Positions 53,640 to 62,289 are shown, numbered from the stretch's first letter. The stretch: DNA of 64,000 bases from Ruminococcaceae bacterium UBA6353 (GCA_002437905.1 DJRT01000014.1:68817-132816); one strand, 5' to 3'. Notes: generated by a model not told the origin, from the sequence alone. Made by a program: numbers and translations.

Positions 53640-54005
53640 ATGACTGTGATGACATGGGTAATGGATGGTCTGCTGGCAGCGATGGCGGCGGCCATGTTGA
53701 TAAAAGGGAAATACGGCATCACCCGCCAGCTGGCAGTGGCGCCGCTGGTGCTGGCGGTGCTGGATGCCGCTTTTGCGGGGCAGATCCAGCCGATGCTGAC
53801 GCCGGTGCTTTCCTGGCTGCTGCTGGGTCTGGAGCTGACCGTGCTGCTGGGCTGCGGCCGGCTGCTGCAGGTGGATCGTGCACGGGCGCGCAGCAAGGCG
53901 CGCCGCCGCCAGCTGCAGCGCAGCAGGGCGGCCTTTGAGCAGGCAATGGGTGAGCGTGACCGCCGGCGCCGCGAGACGGCCGGCCGGTCCTCGGCCTGTG
54001 CCTGA
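53640..54005 (+). CDS. SOS-controlled small membrane protein, function unknown
   Basis: 121 residues. Two to three hydrophobic helices (about 5-20, 30-46, 52-70) then a strongly basic Arg/Gln-rich helical tail. GAGCGAGGG lies before the ATG. The promoter is framed by two LexA boxes, so induction upon DNA damage is expected. Small membrane proteins of the SOS regulon are often division inhibitors (YneA, SidA types), but this one has no LysM domain and no homology I recognise. Single-gene unit with a terminator. Confidence 0.75.
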   Translation: MTVMTWVMDGLLAAMAAAMLIKGKYGITRQLAVAPLVLAVLDAAFAGQIQPMLTPVLSWLLLGLELTVLLGCGRLLQVDRARARSKARRRQLQRSRAAFEQAMGERDRRRRETAGRSSACA

Positions 54006-54112
54006 GACGGAAGGTGGCCGCCGGTGGTGGCGGCTTCTCCGCTATGCATTGTGTGCAGCTGTGCATAAAGCTCTGTCCGGATGGTGTGTGGACGGAAAGC
54101 CTCATAGAAACC

Positions 54113-54146
54113 AAGGGGAGCCGGGCATATTGCCCGGCTCCCCTTT
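54113..54146. terminator. Terminator between the SOS gene and prs
   Basis: Arms AAGGGGAGCCGGGCA and TGCCCGGCTCCCCTT followed by T-rich sequence; can serve both converging genes. Confidence 0.88.
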
Positions 54147-54205
54147 TGCTTTTCAGCGGATAGACTTCCGTGTGCTCAGCCGCTGCCCTGTATTGTGGCA
54201 GTGGC

Positions 54206-55354
54206 TTATTTCTGCTCGTATTTCTGCAGCAGAGCCTGAATCTTATCATGCGAGTCGATCAGGGTGCTGATGGAAACATTCTGGTTCAGCGCAGCGATGT
54301 AGTAGGCGATATACTTGGAGCAGTCGACTTCGTGGAACCACGGACGCTGCAGCAGCTCCGGGCTGCGGTAGGTCAGGTTGGTACCGAATACGCCGCTGAC
54401 GATGCCGTCGGCGTAGGCCTTGTCGAATTTTTCAAGACCGGCGGTGAAGATCGCATAGGTGGCGTAGGCGTAGATGTGGCCGGCATTGCGTTTCTTCAGC
54501 TCATAGGCGATATCCAGCATGGACTCGCCGGAGGCAATGATGTCATCGGCGATGAAAATGTCCTTGCCCTCAACGGAATTGCCAAGGTATTCATGCGCCA
54601 CGATGGGGTTGCGGCCGTCCACAATGCGGGAATAATCGCGGCGCTTATAGAACATCCCCATTTCCACGCCGAGGTTGACAGCGTAGTACATATTGCGGTT
54701 GAGCGCGCCCTCATCCGGGCTGACCACCATCAGATGGTCACGGTCGGCGTGCATCTGCGGAATGGAGCGGTACATGGCCTTCAGAGCCTGGTAGGCGGGG
54801 ATAAGGTTATCAAAGCCCATCAGCGGCACGGCATTGCACACACGCGGGTCGTGGGCATCAAAGGCGACGATATTATCCACGCCCATGGCCTGCAGCTCCT
54901 GCAGCGCAACGGCGCAGTCCAGGCTTTCACGGTAGCTGCGGCGGTGCTGACGGCCGCCATAGAGGATCGGCATGATCACATTGATGCGGGCGGCCTTGCC
55001 GCTGGTGGCCTGGATAATGCGTTTGAGATCCTGATAGTGATCATCCGGGGACATGGCATTTTCAAAGCCGTACATCTTGTACTTGCAGTTGTAATTGCCA
55101 ACATCCACCAGGATATACAGGTCGTCGCCGCGTACAGAGGATTTAATCAGGCCCTTACCGTCGCCGGAGGAAAACCGCGGGCAATCGACCTCAATGCGGA
55201 AGCTTTCTTCCTCGCGGCCGCACCGGCGTGCCCACCGGAGCAGGTGCCCCTCAATCTTGTCTCCCAGCTCCTGGGTGCCGTTCATCGTAATGAGCCGCAG
55301 GGGGGCGGTGCTGGCGTCCTGGGCAAAGACATTTTCGCTGCTGATCGTTTCCAT
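54206..55354 (-). CDS. prs: Ribose-phosphate pyrophosphokinase
   Basis: 382 residues; makes PRPP from ribose-5-phosphate and ATP. N-terminal and C-terminal phosphoribosyltransferase folds; MPILYGGRQHRRSYRESLDC and VAFDAHDPRV mark the ATP/ribose sites. VSPDEGALNRNMYYA and the PRPP loop IADDIIASGESM are present (standard form DDIIDTGGT). KRRDY supplies the flexible-loop basics. It is longer than class I enzymes (about 315) and of the extended type found in gut Clostridia; the loop substitution is notable. GGAGAGG lies about 12 bases before the ATG. Confidence 0.9.
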   Translation of the reverse strand: METISSENVFAQDASTAPLRLITMNGTQELGDKIEGHLLRWARRCGREEESFRIEVDCPRFSSGDGKGLIKSSVRGDDLYILVDVGNYNCKYKMYGFENAMSPDDHYQDLKRIIQATSGKAARINVIMPILYGGRQHRRSYRESLDCAVALQELQAMGVDNIVAFDAHDPRVCNAVPLMGFDNLIPAYQALKAMYRSIPQMHADRDHLMVVSPDEGALNRNMYYAVNLGVEMGMFYKRRDYSRIVDGRNPIVAHEYLGNSVEGKDIFIADDIIASGESMLDIAYELKKRNAGHIYAYATYAIFTAGLEKFDKAYADGIVSGVFGTNLTYRSPELLQRPWFHEVDCSKYIAYYIAALNQNVSISTLIDSHDKIQALLQKYEQK

Positions 55355-55406
55355 GCTCTTTATCCTCTCCGTTACATATGATACGCCGAAGCGCTTTTGC
55401 CCCTCT

Positions 55407-55433
55407 ATTGTACCATAAAAGAAAGCGCTTTTC
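55407..55433 (-). promoter_or_regulatory. prs promoter with cre-like palindrome
   Basis: Minus-strand TACAAT (55407-55412). Its upstream spacer holds the near-palindrome GAAAGCGCTTTTC (55421-55433), which resembles a CcpA catabolite site. The -35 (TAGAAA) is weak. Confidence 0.4.
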
Positions 55434-55500
55434 TACTGTCACTTAGCCTTTTTACGACAAATTTTTGCTGATTTTTCGCCCGGAATACTGGAAAGATTGC

Positions 55501-55530
55501 ACAACCGGCAAAAATGCGTTTGCCGGTTGT
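55501..55530. repeat. Perfect 12-bp inverted repeat upstream of hflX
   Basis: ACAACCGGCAAA - 6 bases - TTTGCCGGTTGT. No T-run, so probably an operator or RNA hairpin in the prs/hflX divergent region. An extended -10 (TGTGGTAAAAT) lies just to its right. Confidence 0.7.
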
Positions 55531-55582
55531 TCTGTGGGCAGAAATGTGGTAAAATAACGGAGTATGAAATGGGGGGAGCCAA

Positions 55583-56830
55583 ATGGAGCTGCATGAGATC
55601 ACGGAGCAGGCGCCGGAGCGGGCGCTGCTGGTGAGTGTGGATACCGGCGAATTTGACGCGGCGGTATCGCTGGCTGAGCTGGCTGAACTGGCGGCCACGG
55701 CCGGCGCCGAGGTGGCGGGCACCGCCACGCAGAAAAAGGAGGCGCCGGACAAGGCCACCTGCCTTGGCAGCGGCCGGGCGCAGGAGATTGCGCTGCAGTG
55801 TGCGGCGGAGGACATCGACCTGGTGATCGTGGACCGGGAGCTGACCCCCACCCAGCAGCGCAATCTGGAGGAGATCATTCCCTGCCGGGTGATCGACCGC
55901 ACCACGCTGATCCTGGATATTTTTGCCGGCCGGGCGCGCTCGGCCGAGGGGCGACTGCAGGTGGAGCTGGCGCAGCTGCAATACCGGCTGCCGCGGCTTG
56001 GCGGACAGGGTGCAGCGCTGTCGCGGCTTGGCGGCGGCATTGGCACCCGCGGCCCGGGCGAAAGCAAGCTGGAAAGCGACCGGCGGCATATCCGCCGCCG
56101 CATTGCCGCGCTGCGGGAGCAGCTGGAAAAGGTGGACAGCCAGCGCCTGCTGCGCCGGCAGCGCCGGCGCAAGGACGGCATTCCTACCGTGGCGCTGGTG
56201 GGCTACACCAATGCCGGCAAGTCCACGCTGCTGAATTACCTGACCGATGCCGGTGTGCTGGCGGAGGATAAGCTGTTTGCCACGCTGGACCCAACGGCGC
56301 GGGCGCTGCGCCTGCCGGATGGCCGGCAGGTGCTGCTGGTGGATACCGTCGGCTTTGTGCGGCGGCTGCCGCACCAGCTGGTGCAGGCATTCCGCTCAAC
56401 GCTGGAGGAGGCGGTGGAGGCGGATGTGCTGCTGAATATTTGCGATGCCTCCAGCCCCTATGCGCAGGAGCACCTGCAGGTGACCGGCGCGTTGCTGGAG
56501 GAGCTTGGCTGCGGGGATATCCCGGTGCTGCAGGTGATGAACAAGTGTGATCTGGTGCCGGAGGCGGCACCGGAATACCGCTGCCTGTGCATCAGTGCCC
56601 GCACCGGCGAGGGAGTGCCGGCACTGCTGGAGGCGGTGGCGGAGGCTCTGCCGCCGGACAGGCGGCGGGTAACGCTGCTGCTGCCCTTCTCCAAAGGAGC
56701 GCTGGCCGAGGCCTGCCGCCGCGAGGGGCAGGTGGAGGCGGAGGAATATGTGCCGCAGGGGCTGCGGATGACGGTAACCCTCGGCGCCCGGCTGCTGGCC
56801 GAAACAGCCGAATATATCACGGAAGAGTAA
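55583..56830 (+). CDS. hflX: GTPase HflX
   Basis: 415 residues. N-terminal HflX domain (about 1-180) including LGSGRAQEIA and the ERTTLILDIFA-type segment (here DRTTLILDIFAGRARSAEG), a coiled-coil and GGIGTRGPGESKLE. The G domain has G1 GYTNAGKSTLLN, G3 DTVGFVRRLPHQLV, G4 NKCD. It binds the 50S subunit and splits stalled or hibernating ribosomes. GGGGGGAG precedes the ATG. Length is normal. Confidence 0.95.
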   Translation: MELHEITEQAPERALLVSVDTGEFDAAVSLAELAELAATAGAEVAGTATQKKEAPDKATCLGSGRAQEIALQCAAEDIDLVIVDRELTPTQQRNLEEIIPCRVIDRTTLILDIFAGRARSAEGRLQVELAQLQYRLPRLGGQGAALSRLGGGIGTRGPGESKLESDRRHIRRRIAALREQLEKVDSQRLLRRQRRRKDGIPTVALVGYTNAGKSTLLNYLTDAGVLAEDKLFATLDPTARALRLPDGRQVLLVDTVGFVRRLPHQLVQAFRSTLEEAVEADVLLNICDASSPYAQEHLQVTGALLEELGCGDIPVLQVMNKCDLVPEAAPEYRCLCISARTGEGVPALLEAVAEALPPDRRRVTLLLPFSKGALAEACRREGQVEAEEYVPQGLRMTVTLGARLLAETAEYITEE

Positions 56831-56877
56831 AAACCGCTGTCCGGGCACGATAAAGTGTGCCCGGACAGCGGTTTTTT
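56829..56877. terminator. Bidirectional terminator between hflX and lipoprotein gene
   Basis: Arms AAAACCGCTGTCCGGGCAC and GTGCCCGGACAGCGGTTTT, T-run right, A-run left. Confidence 0.93.
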
Positions 56878-56893
56878 GACGGAGCATCGGCGA

Positions 56894-57664
56894 TCAGCCG
56901 GCTGCGGCAAGCAGCTGCAGCAGCGGCTGCAGGGTGGCAGCCGTGGCGGTAAAGTCGGCATAGCCGGCTATGCCGGTCGGGGCCCGCACGGTACCATCCT
57001 CGCTGATGTAGTAGGTATAGCTGAGATCGGTGCCGTTTGCTGCGCAGTAATGCAGGGCATAGAGGAATGCCGGTGTGCCGGCATCGCTGTAGGCGCTGTA
57101 GGGGGTCAGCTCCAGACGGCTGCAGGCGGCGTACAGTGCCTCCACAGCGGCCGCCTCCTGCACGGTGGCGGATGCCCCCGTGCGGCAATCGACCACCAGC
57201 AGCGTGGCGGCAGCGACCGGTACGGGCGCCGGTTCGGCCGGCGCCGCTGCTGCAGCCGCTTCCAGCGGTTGCAGCAGCGCCAGCAATGCGGTCAGGTCGG
57301 CTGCGTAGATCGCGTCCTCATCTTCCGCATCCTCCGGTACGCGGATGTGCCCGTCGTCCAAAATGGCATAGTGATATCCCAGCTGCCGATTATCGGTGCT
57401 GCAATAGAGAATGTCGTACAGCTCCCCGAGCTGCCCGGGGTCTTTCTCCCGGCCGGTCAGTTCCAGCGCCTGATAGGCTGTCTGCAGGGCGCGGACACTG
57501 TCGGTCTCCCTGACCCAGAAGGTGCTTCCGGTGCGCTTGTTTATGATGTACAGCGCGGCAGTGTTTGCCGGCTCAGCGGCCGGCTTTTGGCCGCAGCAGG
57601 CCGTTGGTACGATGCACAGCAGCAGGGCGATCAGGCCGGCTGTCAGCCGATGGCGGATGGACAT
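56894..57664 (-). CDS. Lipoprotein with two copies of a small domain
   Basis: 256 residues. Signal peptide with lipobox PTAC (Cys near 23). Two copies of a roughly 95-residue domain (about 35-132 and 153-250), each with a leading hydrophobic strand (ALYIINKRTG / TLLVVDCRTG). Each then has a helix (VRALQTAYQALELT / VEALYAACSRLELT) and a strand pair ILDDGHIRVP / ISEDGTVRAP, closing LLQPL. They are joined by an Ala/Pro linker. No known family. AAGGAGG lies upstream of the ATG. Good promoter with a palindromic operator. Confidence 0.78.
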   Translation of the reverse strand: MSIRHRLTAGLIALLLCIVPTACCGQKPAAEPANTAALYIINKRTGSTFWVRETDSVRALQTAYQALELTGREKDPGQLGELYDILYCSTDNRQLGYHYAILDDGHIRVPEDAEDEDAIYAADLTALLALLQPLEAAAAAAPAEPAPVPVAAATLLVVDCRTGASATVQEAAAVEALYAACSRLELTPYSAYSDAGTPAFLYALHYCAANGTDLSYTYYISEDGTVRAPTGIAGYADFTATAATLQPLLQLLAAAG

Positions 57665-57690
57665 AGCAAGCGCCTCCTTGATTTCCTTTT

Positions 57691-57707
57691 TGGATGGATT
57701 CCATCCA
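57691..57707. promoter_or_regulatory. 17-bp palindrome at the lipoprotein start site
   Basis: TGGATGGA-T-TCCATCCA, 8-bp arms with a single central base, placed at the expected transcription start just after the -10. Strong candidate for a repressor operator. Confidence 0.7.
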
Positions 57708-57708
57708 T

Positions 57709-57737
57709 AGTATACCAGTTTTTCCTGTTATAGTCAA
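57709..57737 (-). promoter_or_regulatory. Promoter of the duplicated-domain lipoprotein
   Basis: Minus strand TTGACT (57732-57737), 17 bases, TATACT (57709-57714). Confidence 0.8.
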
Positions 57738-57761
57738 TTCTGCGTGCCGATCCTTCACGCA

Positions 57762-57805
57762 AAAGCCGCCCGCACGGTTGTTGTAAACCGTGCGGGCGGC
57801 TTTGT
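57762..57805 (-). terminator. Terminator of the ABC exporter operon
   Basis: Arms AAAGCCGCCCGCACGGTT and AACCGTGCGGGCGGCTTT; minus-strand tail is T-containing (TTTTGCG). Confidence 0.85.
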
Positions 57806-57812
57806 GCAATGC

Positions 57813-59570
57813 TCAATGGGCAAATTGGCTATTGTACAGGGTGGCGTAGAAGCCGCCCTGCTGCAGAAGCTCCTCATGCCGCCCCTGCTCCACAATGTGG
57901 CCGTCCCGCATGACCAGTATGCGGTCGGCGGTGCGGATGGTGGAGAGACGGTGCGCCACAATGAACGAGGTGCGTCCCTGCATCAGGCGGTCAAAGGCGG
58001 ATTGGATCTTCAGCTCGGTGCGGGCGTCGATGGAGGAGGTGGCCTCATCCAAAATCAGCATGGAGGGCTTTGCCAGCATCACGCGGGCAATGCACAGCAG
58101 CTGCCGCTGGCCGGCGGAAAGATTGCCGCTGGCCTCGGATATTGGCGTATCATACCCCTGCGGCAGCCGGCGGATGAAGCTGTGGGCGTGCGCGGCCTTG
58201 GCGGCGGCAATCATCTCCTCCTCGGTGGCAGCGGGGTTGCCGAATAGCAGGTTTTCCCGCACGGTGCCGGTTTTCAGCCAGGTTTCCTGCAGCACCATGC
58301 CGTAGGCGGCGCGCAGGCTGTGGCGGGAGACCGTGCGGATATCTTCGCCCTCCACCAGAATAGCACCCTCATTCACATCGTAAAAACGCATCAGCAGGTT
58401 GATCAGGGTGGTTTTGCCACAGCCGGTGGGGCCGACGATGGCGATGCGCTGGCCGGGCTGCACATGCAAATTCAGCCCCTCGATCAGCGGCCGCTCCGGT
58501 GTGTAGGCGAACGCCACCTCCTGCAGGTCGATGTGCCCCTCCACCGGCTGCGGCAGCGCCGCCACCGGGTCGGGCGACTGCGCCGGTGCTTCGATCAGCT
58601 CAAAGAACCGGGCGGCGCAGGCCAGGGCGTTTTGCAGCTCGGTCACCACGCCGGAGATTTCATTGAAGGGCTTGGCATACTGTCCGGCGTAGCTGAGGAA
58701 GCAGGTCAGCCCGCCTACCGTCAGTCCGCCGCTGATGGCGGCCAGCGCACCGGCCAGGCCGACACCGGCATAGATCAGGCTATTGATGAAGCGGGTGGTG
58801 GGATTGACCAGCGAGGAGAAGAAGGCAGCCTGCAGTGAGCAGCGCTGCAGCCGGCCATTTACCTCGTCAAAGCGGCGCTGGCTTTCTGCCCCGTAGCCGA
58901 AGGCCTGCACCGTCTTCTGCTGCTGGATCATCTCGTCGATCAGGGCGGTCTGCTCACCGCGGGTGACCGATTGCTCCCGGAACATGGCAAAGGAGCGCCG
59001 TGCGATAAACGAAGCGATCAGCAGGGAGAGGGGGGTAAGCACCACCACCACCAGCGCAATGGGTGGGTGGATGGCCACCATGAACAGCAGGGTGCCGAGG
59101 ATGGTAACGACGCCGGTGAACAGCTGGGTGAACCCCATCAGCAGTCCATCGGCAAACTGATCCACATCGGCGATCACCCGGCTGACGGTCTCGCCCACCG
59201 GGTGGGTATCCAGATAGGCCAGCGGGAGCTGCTGGATATGGTGGAACGCCTCGCGCCGCATATCCCGGATCACGCGGTAGGTGATGGCGTTGTTTACGGT
59301 GTTCATCACCCACTGCAGCAGTGCGGTCAGCGCCGCCAGAACGCCGCAGCGGATCAGCAGCGGCAGAATCAGCGTGAAATCGACCCGGCCGGCGCCGATC
59401 ATGGCGTCAATCGCCCGGCCGAGCAGAATGGGGATATACAGGCTCAGCGCCACCGTAACGGCGGCCAGCAGGATGGAAAGCAGCAGCAGCACGCGGCAGC
59501 GGCGGATATACCGCCACACCTGCAGCAGGGTGGCGCGCTTTTGCTGGCGGCTTTGTGCGGATTTAGCCAT
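57813..59570 (-). CDS. ABC exporter subunit, fused membrane and ATPase domains (second gene)
   Basis: 585 residues. Six-helix exporter membrane domain (about 20-320) then ATPase (about 345-585): Walker A GPTGCGKTT, signature written LSAGQRQLLCIARVM (canonical LSGGQ changed to LSAGQ), Walker B MLILDEATSSID, switch His IVAHRLST. Start MAKSAQSR overlaps the end of the first gene by 8 bases, with GGAGGAGG 9 bases upstream, so coupled. Partner of the next entry as a heterodimeric multidrug/lipid-type exporter. Confidence 0.93.
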   Translation of the reverse strand: MAKSAQSRQQKRATLLQVWRYIRRCRVLLLLSILLAAVTVALSLYIPILLGRAIDAMIGAGRVDFTLILPLLIRCGVLAALTALLQWVMNTVNNAITYRVIRDMRREAFHHIQQLPLAYLDTHPVGETVSRVIADVDQFADGLLMGFTQLFTGVVTILGTLLFMVAIHPPIALVVVVLTPLSLLIASFIARRSFAMFREQSVTRGEQTALIDEMIQQQKTVQAFGYGAESQRRFDEVNGRLQRCSLQAAFFSSLVNPTTRFINSLIYAGVGLAGALAAISGGLTVGGLTCFLSYAGQYAKPFNEISGVVTELQNALACAARFFELIEAPAQSPDPVAALPQPVEGHIDLQEVAFAYTPERPLIEGLNLHVQPGQRIAIVGPTGCGKTTLINLLMRFYDVNEGAILVEGEDIRTVSRHSLRAAYGMVLQETWLKTGTVRENLLFGNPAATEEEMIAAAKAAHAHSFIRRLPQGYDTPISEASGNLSAGQRQLLCIARVMLAKPSMLILDEATSSIDARTELKIQSAFDRLMQGRTSFIVAHRLSTIRTADRILVMRDGHIVEQGRHEELLQQGGFYATLYNSQFAH

Positions 59571-61326
59571 GGGTGGACACCTCCTCCGGCATCTGGGATG
59601 CGCAGATCTCGCGGTAGACGGGGCAGCTTTCCAGTAGTGCCTCATGGGTGCCGAGGCCGACCAGCGCCCCGTCCTCCAGCACGGCAATGCGGTCGGCGTG
59701 GCGTACCGAGGCCATGCGCTGGGAAATCAGCAGCACTGTCGGGCGCTGGGGCAGCTGCCGCAGCGCCTGCCGCAGGCCGGCCTCGGTGGCGTAATCCAGC
59801 GCCGCGGCGCTGTCGTCTAAAATCAGGATATCCGGCCGGCGCACCAGTGCCCGTGCAATGGTCAGCCGCTGGCGCTGGCCGCCGGAAAGGTTGCGTCCGC
59901 CCTGCTCCAGGCGGAAATCAAGCCCGCCGGGCTTATCCTCCACCACGGCTTTGGCCTGTGCGGTCTCCAGCGCCTGCCACAGCACCTCATCCGGGGCGGT
60001 CAGATCGCCCCAGCGCAGGTTATCGCGGATGCTGCCGGCAAACAGCACCGCCTGCTGCGGTACCACGCCGATGCGCTGCCGCAGTACGGTGGCCGGCAGG
60101 GTTTGCACATCGGCGCCGTCCACCAGCACCTGTCCCTCGCTGGCGTCATAGAAGCGGGGAACCAGGTTGACCAGCGAGGTTTTGCCGGCGCTGGTGCCGC
60201 CGATGATGCCGAGCGTTTCACCGGGCATCACGGCCAGCGAGATATGCTCCAGCGCCGGGGCACTGTCCGTGTGGTAGCGCAGGGTCACATCGCGGAATTC
60301 CACCCGCGGGGTGCCGGGCGCGGCGGCCGGCCGCTCTCCGCCGGCCGCATCGGCGGCCGGGGGCAGTTCCAGCACCGACTGGATGCGGTTGCCGCAGGCC
60401 ACCGAGCGGGTGACATTGATAATGAGATTAGCCAGCTTGATCAGCTCTACCAGAATTTGCGACATGTAATTGTACAGTGCCACCACCGTGCCCTGCGTCA
60501 GCAGGCCTGCCTCCACCCGGATGGCGCCTGTCCACAGCAGCACCAGAATGGCGCCGTTGATGAGCACATAGGTCAATGGGTTGAGCAGTGCACTGATGCG
60601 GCCAACAAAATTCTGTGCCGCAGTCAGCGCATCATTGTCCCGGTCAAAGGCGGCGGTCTCGTCTGCCTCCTTGCGGAAGGCGCGGATCACCCGCACGCCG
60701 GTCAGGTTTTCCCGCGTGTGTTCCAGCACGGCGTCCAGCCGACCCTGCACCTTTTTATACAGTGGGATGCAGGGCAGCATGATGCCGAAGACCACCACGC
60801 TGAGCACCGGGATGATGACGGCAAACACCAGCGCCGAACGCACATCCAGTGTGAAGGCCATCACCATGGCGCCAAACACCACAAAGGGGGAGCGCAGCAG
60901 CAGCCGCAGCACCAGGTTGGTGCCGCTCTGTACCTGGTTCATATCGCTGGTCATGCGGGTAACGAGGGTGGCGGTGTTGACCTCATCCAGTGTGGAATAG
61001 GACAGGCGCTGGATGTGGGAAAACAGCACCTGCCGCAGCCGGGTGACGAACCCGGTGGCCGCCTTGGCGGCAAAATACTGGGCGGTGACGGCAAACACCA
61101 GCCCGGCCAGGCCAAGCCCGGCCAGCAGCAGGCAGCGCTGCAGGATATAGGGCTTATCCCCGGCGGCGATGCCGTGGTCGATCACAGCGGCCATCACCAG
61201 CGGCACCAGCAGCTCCAGCGTGGCCTCCAGCAGCTTGAACAGCGGGCCGAGGATACATTCCTTGGTATACGGCCGCAGATAGCGCAACAGTTTCTTCAAT
61301 CGTGTCCGCTCCTTCTTCATGCCCAT
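59563..61326 (-). CDS. ABC exporter subunit, fused membrane and ATPase domains (first gene)
   Basis: 587 residues. Membrane domain (about 15-320) and ATPase (about 350-580) with Walker A GGTSAGKTS, signature LSGGQRQRLTIARAL, Walker B ILILDDSAAALD in which the catalytic Glu is replaced by Asp-Ser, and VLLISQRMAS in place of the switch His. This matches the degenerate half of asymmetric exporters, whose partner (previous entry) keeps the catalytic Glu and His. Weak ribosome site at the chosen ATG. Divergent from lysR, which probably controls it. Confidence 0.93.
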   Translation of the reverse strand: MGMKKERTRLKKLLRYLRPYTKECILGPLFKLLEATLELLVPLVMAAVIDHGIAAGDKPYILQRCLLLAGLGLAGLVFAVTAQYFAAKAATGFVTRLRQVLFSHIQRLSYSTLDEVNTATLVTRMTSDMNQVQSGTNLVLRLLLRSPFVVFGAMVMAFTLDVRSALVFAVIIPVLSVVVFGIMLPCIPLYKKVQGRLDAVLEHTRENLTGVRVIRAFRKEADETAAFDRDNDALTAAQNFVGRISALLNPLTYVLINGAILVLLWTGAIRVEAGLLTQGTVVALYNYMSQILVELIKLANLIINVTRSVACGNRIQSVLELPPAADAAGGERPAAAPGTPRVEFRDVTLRYHTDSAPALEHISLAVMPGETLGIIGGTSAGKTSLVNLVPRFYDASEGQVLVDGADVQTLPATVLRQRIGVVPQQAVLFAGSIRDNLRWGDLTAPDEVLWQALETAQAKAVVEDKPGGLDFRLEQGGRNLSGGQRQRLTIARALVRRPDILILDDSAAALDYATEAGLRQALRQLPQRPTVLLISQRMASVRHADRIAVLEDGALVGLGTHEALLESCPVYREICASQMPEEVSTHG

Positions 61327-61365
61327 AGGGCGTGGAAATTATGGGCTTGCAATTTCAGCTTTTCC

Positions 61366-61394
61366 AGTATATCATAAATGCAGCAATACGAAAA
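61366..61394 (-). promoter_or_regulatory. Exporter operon promoter
   Basis: Minus strand -10 TATACT (61366-61371) with a weak -35 TTTTCG 17 bases upstream, overlapping the AATAC-N5-GTATT motif. Confidence 0.55.
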
Positions 61395-61421
61395 GTATTT
61401 GTTGCGTATGCAAAATATACG
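61385..61421. promoter_or_regulatory. LysR binding sites (T-N11-A dyads)
   Basis: Perfect dyad CGTAT-N7-ATACG at 61405-61421 (contains T-N11-A) and a shorter AATAC-N5-GTATT at 61385-61399, the latter over the exporter -35. Arrangement fits recognition and activation sites. Confidence 0.75.
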
Positions 61422-61446
61422 AAAAAGATATGGGAGAGATGCCAGG

Positions 61447-62289
61447 ATGGAACTTCGTCGGCTGCGCTATTTCGTCACGGTGGCGGATGAGGGGAGCATT
61501 TCGGCGGCGGCGCGCAAGCTGTATATGTCGCAGCCGCCGCTGAGCGCCCAGCTGCGCCTGCTGGAGCAGGAGGTGGGCTGTCCGCTGCTGGAGCGCGGGG
61601 CGCGCAGCGTGCGGCTGACTGCCGCCGGGCAGGTGCTGTATGAGCGGGCGCGGGAGCTGCTGGAGCTGGAGCAGAGCGCCCGGCAGGAGGTACAGGCCTG
61701 CGGTGTGCCGGCAGAGGGCACCGTGCGGCTGGGGGTGGTTTCCTCGGTGGCCAGCACCCGGCTGCCGGGGTGGCTGGCGGGCTTTGCTGCTGCACACCCG
61801 CTGGTGCGTCTGCAGCTGGTGGAGCGGGATACCTTCGGCCTGCTGGAGCTGCTGCGGGCGGGGCGGCTGCAGGCGGCCATCGTGCGTACCCCCTGCCCGG
61901 ATGAAGGGCTGGCGCGTGTGCCGCTGGCACAGGAGACGCTGGTGGCCGCCGCCCGGGCGCTGCCAGAGGGGGAGCTGACGCCGGCGGTGCTGGCCGCGCA
62001 GCCGCTGATCCTCTACCGCCGGTGGGAGGAGCTGCTGCGGGCGCGGTTTGAGCGGGCAGGCACGCCATTTCTGCCCCGGTGCGTGTGCGATGATGCCCGC
62101 ACGGCAGTGCAGCTGGCGGCTGCCGGCATCGGTACGGCGATCGTGCCGGCCTCGGCGGCTGCGGGCAGCGGCCTTGCAGTGCGGCCAGTGGAGGAGCCGC
62201 TGCACTCCGGCATCCAGCTGGTGTACCGCCCGGACAGCCGCCTGCCGGACTGCACCCGGAAGCTGGTGGACTGGCTGCGGGAAAAATAA
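61447..62289 (+). CDS. LysR family transcriptional regulator
   Basis: 280 residues. N-terminal winged helix (MELRRLRYFVTVADEGSISAAARKLYMSQPPLSAQLRLLEQEVGC, about 1-60) and a type-2 periplasmic-binding-like sensor domain (about 90-280). Start at 61447 is the conserved MELR; GGGAGAG lies upstream. Divergent from the exporter pair and sharing its regulatory region, so it probably regulates the exporter and itself. Confidence 0.93.
   Translation: MELRRLRYFVTVADEGSISAAARKLYMSQPPLSAQLRLLEQEVGCPLLERGARSVRLTAAGQVLYERARELLELEQSARQEVQACGVPAEGTVRLGVVSSVASTRLPGWLAGFAAAHPLVRLQLVERDTFGLLELLRAGRLQAAIVRTPCPDEGLARVPLAQETLVAAARALPEGELTPAVLAAQPLILYRRWEELLRARFERAGTPFLPRCVCDDARTAVQLAAAGIGTAIVPASAAAGSGLAVRPVEEPLHSGIQLVYRPDSRLPDCTRKLVDWLREK

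Noticed and set aside
53481..53640. N-terminal extension of the SOS-controlled protein from a TTG at 53481
   Set aside because: It would start inside the terminator of the previous operon and read through the promoter and both LexA boxes.
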